This document shows positions 30,277-33,342 of a stretch of 33,342 bases of DNA, one piece after another; the first letter of the stretch is position 1, and every line of letters starts with the position of its first letter. Source of the stretch: an uncultured Sulfitobacter sp. (GTDB lineage Bacteria; Pseudomonadota; Alphaproteobacteria; Rhodobacterales; Rhodobacteraceae). The notes beneath the pieces were generated by a model, which saw only the letters and a program-made list of their open reading frames with translations, searched no databases and was not told where the DNA came from. Position numbers and translations under genes: made by a program. The DNA lies in contig CAKZPD010000009.1 of assembly GCA_937138475.1 (NCBI GenBank), positions 1 through 33,342 of the forward strand, in the 5' to 3' direction.

Positions 30277-30507
30277 TCAAAACTCCTGAATGTCGCTGAC
30301 ACGTTTGGAAAGCCCCCAGCCGACAACACTGGACCATGCGCCAATGAAGTATGCTTTGAAGTCTTGTCCCATCGCTTCCTTGACGTGTGCGGGAATGATC
30401 ATGTCGGGGACTTCGGTGACGTGCTTGCGGTCTTTGTCATAGATCAGCCAAGGTGTTTCCGGGCTGCTTGTCATTATAGGACGTTGGACCTTAACAACTT
30501 CGGTCAT
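30277..30507 (-). CDS. Small protein between recombination genes, unknown
   Basis: A 76-residue protein overlapping the exonuclease stop by ATGA. It reads as beta strands at the start (PWLIYDKDRKHVTEVP) and aromatic residues at the end (FKAYFIGAWSSVVGWG). No family recognised. Its place between the nuclease and its partner suggests a recombination accessory role. Confidence 0.55.
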   Translation of the reverse strand: MTEVVKVQRPIMTSSPETPWLIYDKDRKHVTEVPDMIIPAHVKEAMGQDFKAYFIGAWSSVVGWGLSKRVSDIQEF

Positions 30508-31253
30508 GCTATGATTTCCTCGTGGTGATCAATCCATTCAACAGGAATGATGCGGTTGGAAGGATTGGCGATGGCCGCGCGGTATTGGTCCACGCACTGC
30601 TGAACCTGCTTTTCCGTCGCCTCTGCTGCTTCAGAAATCTTGTCCTGATAGACGGGGATTGGCTCAACGCGGATCACGGCCATGTTCATGCCGTTGGAAT
30701 AGCTGGTGAAGTCACACCATTTGCGGCCTGTCACCCAAAGCCCAGTTTGAACCTGAAGCATGTATTCGCGTGGGATCAGGTTGGCATCATCTTGCGTGAC
30801 AAGGTGTTCGATGATCGTCTGCATCTGGTATTTCATGTCACGGCTTTTGTTTTCGATGATGCCGTCATCACCGACAAGGCCATCAGGTGAAAAGCCAACG
30901 TGAAAGCCAAGGCTGTCGTTGGTCACAAAGCCGCATTCCGCAACAGGTTCGATCTGCTGACTGTAGGCAATCCGCGCTTCAACTTCTTCAAGGTTGCCCC
31001 GTTCCATCGCATAGCTGATGAAGGTATCTGCCGGAATGTCGGTGACGCGCTGGGCTGCAAGTTCGAAGATGCTGGTGCGCGTGTCTTTGTTGTTGGCAAT
31101 CTTCAGCGTGGCCGGTGTGATCACCTTGTCCATGATGCTTGCCGTCAACATCCCTTTGCGCAGATCGTGCCATTCCTGACTGCCTTGCGTTAAGCGGTGG
31201 TAGTAGTGGACATTGCCGATGGTGGTTACGTCCTTGTGTGGTTCGATGGTCAT
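30504..31253 (-). CDS. YqaJ-type (lambda exonuclease family) 5'-3' exonuclease
   Basis: A 249-residue nuclease. Landmarks: LTQGSQEWHDLRKGMLTAS (21-39), AMERGNLEEVEAR (82-94), GFSPDGLV with Asp124, IIENKS with Glu134 and Lys136, and YMLQVQTGLWVTG with Gln167 and an alkaline-exonuclease-type helix. These are the metal and catalytic residues of the lambda exonuclease fold. It would resect double-strand ends for strand annealing during replication or concatemer formation. The start has AAGGAAA. Heads the recombination genes of the leftward unit. Confidence 0.9.
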   Translation of the reverse strand: MTIEPHKDVTTIGNVHYYHRLTQGSQEWHDLRKGMLTASIMDKVITPATLKIANNKDTRTSIFELAAQRVTDIPADTFISYAMERGNLEEVEARIAYSQQIEPVAECGFVTNDSLGFHVGFSPDGLVGDDGIIENKSRDMKYQMQTIIEHLVTQDDANLIPREYMLQVQTGLWVTGRKWCDFTSYSNGMNMAVIRVEPIPVYQDKISEAAEATEKQVQQCVDQYRAAIANPSNRIIPVEWIDHHEEIIA

Positions 31254-31327
31254 GCTTGGTTTCCTTTTTCTGTTGTCATGCTTGGCGCATGGGATGGGGG
31301 CGAAACGTGCCGCCCCTCACCGATGCG

Positions 31328-31642
31328 TCATTCATTTTCCATGCGATGTTCCGCGTATTCAAAAACGTCCCATGAATTTTCGGAAATCCACTGCAATACA
31401 CGTCGTTTTTCGGAACGCTCTCTTTTACGTTCGTTCATCATGTCTTGATCGACAAATTCTGAAATCTTTTGATCGACAAGGCTTTCAATGATGCGCGGCT
31501 TTAACGCATCCAGTTCCCAGCATGTTTGCCCAAATTGTGACAGGTATTCTTGCGCAGCATATGCGTCCAAGATGCGATTGGCGTCCTCAATCACCCCTAA
31601 AGAACCGGAGCGGAATGATTTGTCTTTGTAACAGATTTTCAT
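31328..31642 (-). CDS. Small protein, unknown
   Basis: A 104-residue protein rich in charged and aromatic residues, with a central helix (ALKPRIIESLVDQKISEFVD) and a basic C-terminal part (NERKRERSEKRRVLQW). ATGA overlap with the previous gene. Between its stop and the exonuclease start is a 74-base gap with a GC hairpin (GGGGGC / GCCCC). No family recognised. Confidence 0.6.
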   Translation of the reverse strand: MKICYKDKSFRSGSLGVIEDANRILDAYAAQEYLSQFGQTCWELDALKPRIIESLVDQKISEFVDQDMMNERKRERSEKRRVLQWISENSWDVFEYAEHRMENE

Positions 31643-31878
31643 TTGCCCGCCTCCGCTTCGGCTGCTGACCCAACAACATCTTCAGGACTTCCGCCCAGCG
31701 CATAAAACAGGGCGTTGGCCTGACCTGCGGCATGTGCTGAATATCCAAAGTAAAGCGTTTGGTTTAAAAGCCCCCCTTCTGTTTCAATATCAATCGAAAC
31801 ACTGTTGCTGTTCGAAGGGTGCAAACGAACGGCGCGAACCTTGCAAACGCCGTGAATGTCTTGGTGAATGTTCATCAT
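31639..31878 (-). CDS. Small protein, unknown
   Basis: A 79-residue protein starting MNIHQDIHGVCKVRAVRLH, then strands (SVSIDIETEGGLLNQTLYFG) and an Ala-rich helical end. One of two adjacent ATGs is the start. It is likely a small beta-fold protein; no family recognised. Confidence 0.55.
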   Translation of the reverse strand: MMNIHQDIHGVCKVRAVRLHPSNSNSVSIDIETEGGLLNQTLYFGYSAHAAGQANALFYALGGSPEDVVGSAAEAEAGK

Positions 31879-31910
31879 GGGATTGGTCTTTCTGCTTGGG
31901 TTGATTTGGA

Positions 31911-32141
31911 TCAGTCGTCGTTTTCGAACTCAACTTCGTCTGACAGTTCATGAATTGCTTCGACCAAAGCCTTCGGCAAATCCTTTGGATCGACCTCAAC
32001 GCCAAGAATGGACAATGTGTCGATTTCAATATCTTCCGGCTCATACCAGACTGGCGAACGGTCAACGCCATAATCTGTCTTCACCATTCGCGCGGTGAAT
32101 GTGACTTCGACTTCTTCACCATTGTATTTTGCGGATGCCAT
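31911..32141 (-). CDS. First gene of leftward unit, unknown
   Basis: A 76-residue acidic protein. The ATG at 32141 has GAAAGGCAG upstream and lies behind the leftward promoter; a longer frame to 32189 would start inside the promoter -10 region and is rejected. The sequence has strands (EVEVTFTARMV) and an acidic helix (PKDLPKALVEAIHELSDEVE). As the first early gene it may act on host processes, but nothing shows this directly. Confidence 0.6.
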   Translation of the reverse strand: MASAKYNGEEVEVTFTARMVKTDYGVDRSPVWYEPEDIEIDTLSILGVEVDPKDLPKALVEAIHELSDEVEFENDD

Positions 32142-32173
32142 TTGGAACTGCCTTTCGCTTGGTTGGTTATCGA

Positions 32174-32202
32174 CACATAAAATCACCAACGCGATACGTC
32201 AA
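32174..32202 (-). promoter_or_regulatory. Leftward early promoter
   Basis: Read on the minus strand, TTGACG (32202-32197) is followed after 17 bases by TATGTG (32179-32174). Transcription would begin near 32167, about 25 bases before the first leftward start codon. The -35 box lies inside one arm of the inverted repeat. Confidence 0.55.
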
Positions 32203-32225
32203 GCAAAAAATATTGTTGACGTATC
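32193..32225. promoter_or_regulatory. Inverted-repeat operator at divergent promoters
   Basis: GATACGTCAA (32193-32202) and TTGACGTATC (32216-32225) are perfect reverse complements separated by 13 AT-rich bases. Each arm contains a TTGACG -35 box pointing outward. A dimeric regulator bound here would control both units at once. It is the only gap on this side and separates the two divergent gene strings. Confidence 0.7.
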
Positions 32226-32244
32226 TCAATAAATGTTTATTGGA
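32216..32244 (+). promoter_or_regulatory. Rightward early promoter
   Basis: TTGACG (32216-32221) is the -35 box. Candidate -10 boxes are TATTGG (32238-32243, 16-base spacing) or the overlapping ATTGGA. The -10 match is poor, so activation by a factor binding the inverted repeat is possible. It would drive the gene starting at 32282 and, across the circular join, the replication genes. Confidence 0.45.
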
Positions 32245-32281
32245 TATGCCATCAGATATTTGCGAAGGTAGGATGAAGCGC

Positions 32282-32446
32282 ATGGCAAACGACAAAGAAC
32301 GCCTGATCCCGTTCACTGAAGAAACATTCGACAAGGTGAAGGATGAAGCGGCAAAGTCGCGGCGTCATTTCAAATTCGAAGCGGCGGTGTTGATCGAAGA
32401 AGCATTGCAAGCACGGGCAGAAATGGAAGCCAAAACAGATGGCTAA
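32282..32446 (+). CDS. Small CopG/Arc-like protein
   Basis: A 54-residue protein starting MANDKERLIPFTEETFDKVK. The strand RLIPF followed by two helices (EETFDKVKDEAAKS, FEAAVLIEEALQARAEM) fits a ribbon-helix-helix DNA-binding fold. The ATG at 32282 has AGGA eight bases upstream; an ATG nine bases earlier is possible. As the first gene of the rightward unit, right beside the inverted repeat, it is a candidate regulator of that site. Overlaps the next gene by 8 bases. Confidence 0.55.
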   Translation: MANDKERLIPFTEETFDKVKDEAAKSRRHFKFEAAVLIEEALQARAEMEAKTDG

Positions 32447-32906
32447 ACAGCCGTGGAAAGGCCGCAAGGCATCATCATTCAAGCGGGTGTCAGGTGCGCA
32501 GGCTGGCCGCGTGGCGGTCAAGGTGTATGTGTGCCGGTCGTGCGGATTGCAGCATCCGCCGGGACGCAAGCCGGATCAGTGCATGGATCGGTCATGTGGC
32601 GGATTGGCCTTCACGGTGTTCGATAGCACGGGCGAAGCTGGGCGCTGGGCAACGCTTCAACTGAAAGAAGGGCGCGGCATGATCACTGATCTGCAAAGGC
32701 AGGTTCGGTTTGATTTGATGGCTGCGCGGGTTTTGGAAGGCCGAACTGTCACGGCAAAAGTCGGTCAATACATCGCGGATTTCGTCTACATGGAAGACGG
32801 AAAACAGGTGATCGAAGACTTCAAAGGGGGCATGACTGATCTTGCCGCTTGGAAACTTCGACACATGGCGGCGCAAGGAATGCCCGTCAAACTCACATCA
32901 GCATAA
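32439..32906 (+). CDS. DUF1064-type nuclease with zinc finger
   Basis: A 155-residue protein. Residues 66-151 match the DUF1064 endonuclease fold: GEAGRWATLQLKEGRGMITD (Glu66), VGQYIADFVYMEDGKQVIEDFKG with Asp114, Glu126 and Lys129 as the restriction-endonuclease-like active site, and a helix TDLAAWKLRHMAAQG. The usual N-terminal part is extended by a four-cysteine zinc site (CRSC at 32-35, Cys48, Cys53). Family members are thought to cut branched DNA such as Holliday junctions. It lies among the early genes before replication genes. Confidence 0.75.
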   Translation: MAKQPWKGRKASSFKRVSGAQAGRVAVKVYVCRSCGLQHPPGRKPDQCMDRSCGGLAFTVFDSTGEAGRWATLQLKEGRGMITDLQRQVRFDLMAARVLEGRTVTAKVGQYIADFVYMEDGKQVIEDFKGGMTDLAAWKLRHMAAQGMPVKLTSA

Positions 32907-32918
32907 GGAACTGAAAAC

Positions 32919-33281
32919 ATGACACAAACAGGCAATATTCCTGCGGCAAAAGAGGAAGCGGCAGGGCTGAAACACGCTGGATCAAACATCACCAAACTGA
33001 AGGAAGACATTTCCAACGGGGTGAAGCGTATCAACGCTGAAAAGGAAAAACGGACGGCTTGCAATGAACAGATCGCGGCCATCAAGTCGGACCTTGAAGC
33101 CAAGGGTGTTCACAAGAAGGCGCTGGACATGGCGATGACCTACATGAACATGGACCCGGACAAGCGTGAAGGCTTCGACATTGCCTATGACATTGTTCGG
33201 GAAGCCATCGGTTTGCCGGTCACTGCGCAAGGTGATCTGTTCGAAGGCGGTGATGGCAAGGGCGAAGCTGAAGATGCCTGA
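32919..33281 (+). CDS. GapR-like (DUF2312) DNA-binding protein
   Basis: A 120-residue protein with AAGGAACT before its ATG. Residues about 28-95 form the helical pattern of GapR: GVKRINAEKEKRTACNEQIA, IKSDLEAKGVHKKALDMAM and DPDKREGFDIAYDIV. GapR-type proteins are alphaproteobacterial nucleoid proteins that clamp overtwisted DNA; phage versions may help replication or transcription. The C-terminus ends in an acidic Gly-rich tail after QGDLFEGG. Its end overlaps the first gene of the window across the circular join. Confidence 0.7.
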   Translation: MTQTGNIPAAKEEAAGLKHAGSNITKLKEDISNGVKRINAEKEKRTACNEQIAAIKSDLEAKGVHKKALDMAMTYMNMDPDKREGFDIAYDIVREAIGLPVTAQGDLFEGGDGKGEAEDA

Positions 33282-33342
33282 ACCCGATTACAACGAAATG
33301 GACCGGGCCGCTGATGAAGCGGCTCGTGCCAGACAGGAAGAC
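33266..33342. repeat. Direct terminal repeat, right copy
   Basis: Identical to the first 77 bases. It contains the first 23 codons of the small putative DNA-binding protein gene (ATG at 33274), which is complete at the other end of the window. The true genome length without the duplicate is 33,265 bp. Confidence 0.95.

Noticed and set aside
32142..32189. Upstream extension of the first leftward gene to a start at 32189
   Set aside because: It would begin inside the promoter -10 region with no ribosome site; the ATG at 32141 has a good one.
1..33342. Integrase, CI-type repressor or attachment site that would make this a prophage
   Set aside because: None recognised. The LexA-like protein lacks the self-cleaving domain and the sequence closes on itself without host flanks.

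Overview
The window is a complete circularly closing genome of a tailed phage with a T7-type (podovirus) virion. The first 77 bases are repeated exactly as the last 77 bases, and two genes read across that join, so the real molecule is about 33,265 bp. Almost the whole sequence is coding, starts commonly overlap the previous stop (ATGA, TGATG), and there are no tRNA or rRNA genes. The host is probably an alphaproteobacterium: the phage carries GapR-like and GcrA-like small proteins, and the CcrM methylation site GANTC is, by my reading, absent from all 33 kb. No integrase, lysogeny repressor, phage RNA polymerase, DNA polymerase or primase was recognised.

Layout. Two divergent transcription units start at a 10-bp inverted repeat at 32193-32225 whose arms carry the -35 boxes of both promoters. 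The rightward unit runs through the closure point: small DNA-binding protein, DUF1064-type nuclease, GapR-like protein (32282-33281), then replication initiator and putative helicase loader (333-1784), a string of small unknown genes (1784-5486) including two zinc-binding proteins, a double-HTH protein and a possible small terminase, then large terminase (5483), portal (8118), scaffold (10829), major capsid (12126), tail tubular proteins A and B (13354, 13980), three ejected internal virion proteins (16153-23159), tail fibre with an SGNH esterase tip (23159), and the lysis genes: membrane-tailed amidase, Rz/Rz1 spanins and three membrane proteins (25370-27536). The leftward unit (32141 down to 27565) holds small unknown genes, a YqaJ/lambda-type exonuclease, its usual partner protein, an ASCH protein, a LexA-like winged-helix protein, a cytosine methyltransferase and a small terminal gene. 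Both units end at a shared bidirectional terminator at 27537-27563.

How it works together. The phage seems to rely on host RNA polymerase and host replisome, recruiting the helicase through its own initiator and loader and processing replicated DNA with the exonuclease. Hairpins and one strong promoter-like sequence punctuate the head genes, which could set the capsid to scaffold ratio.

Most notable observations: a second reading frame inside the methyltransferase gene encodes a 198-residue protein that looks like a phage protein family known from beside such genes; GANTC is absent while GATC is dense; a decayed copy of the replication-initiator linker lies behind the terminase gene; and the tail-fibre tip and methyltransferase have codon use unlike the rest.
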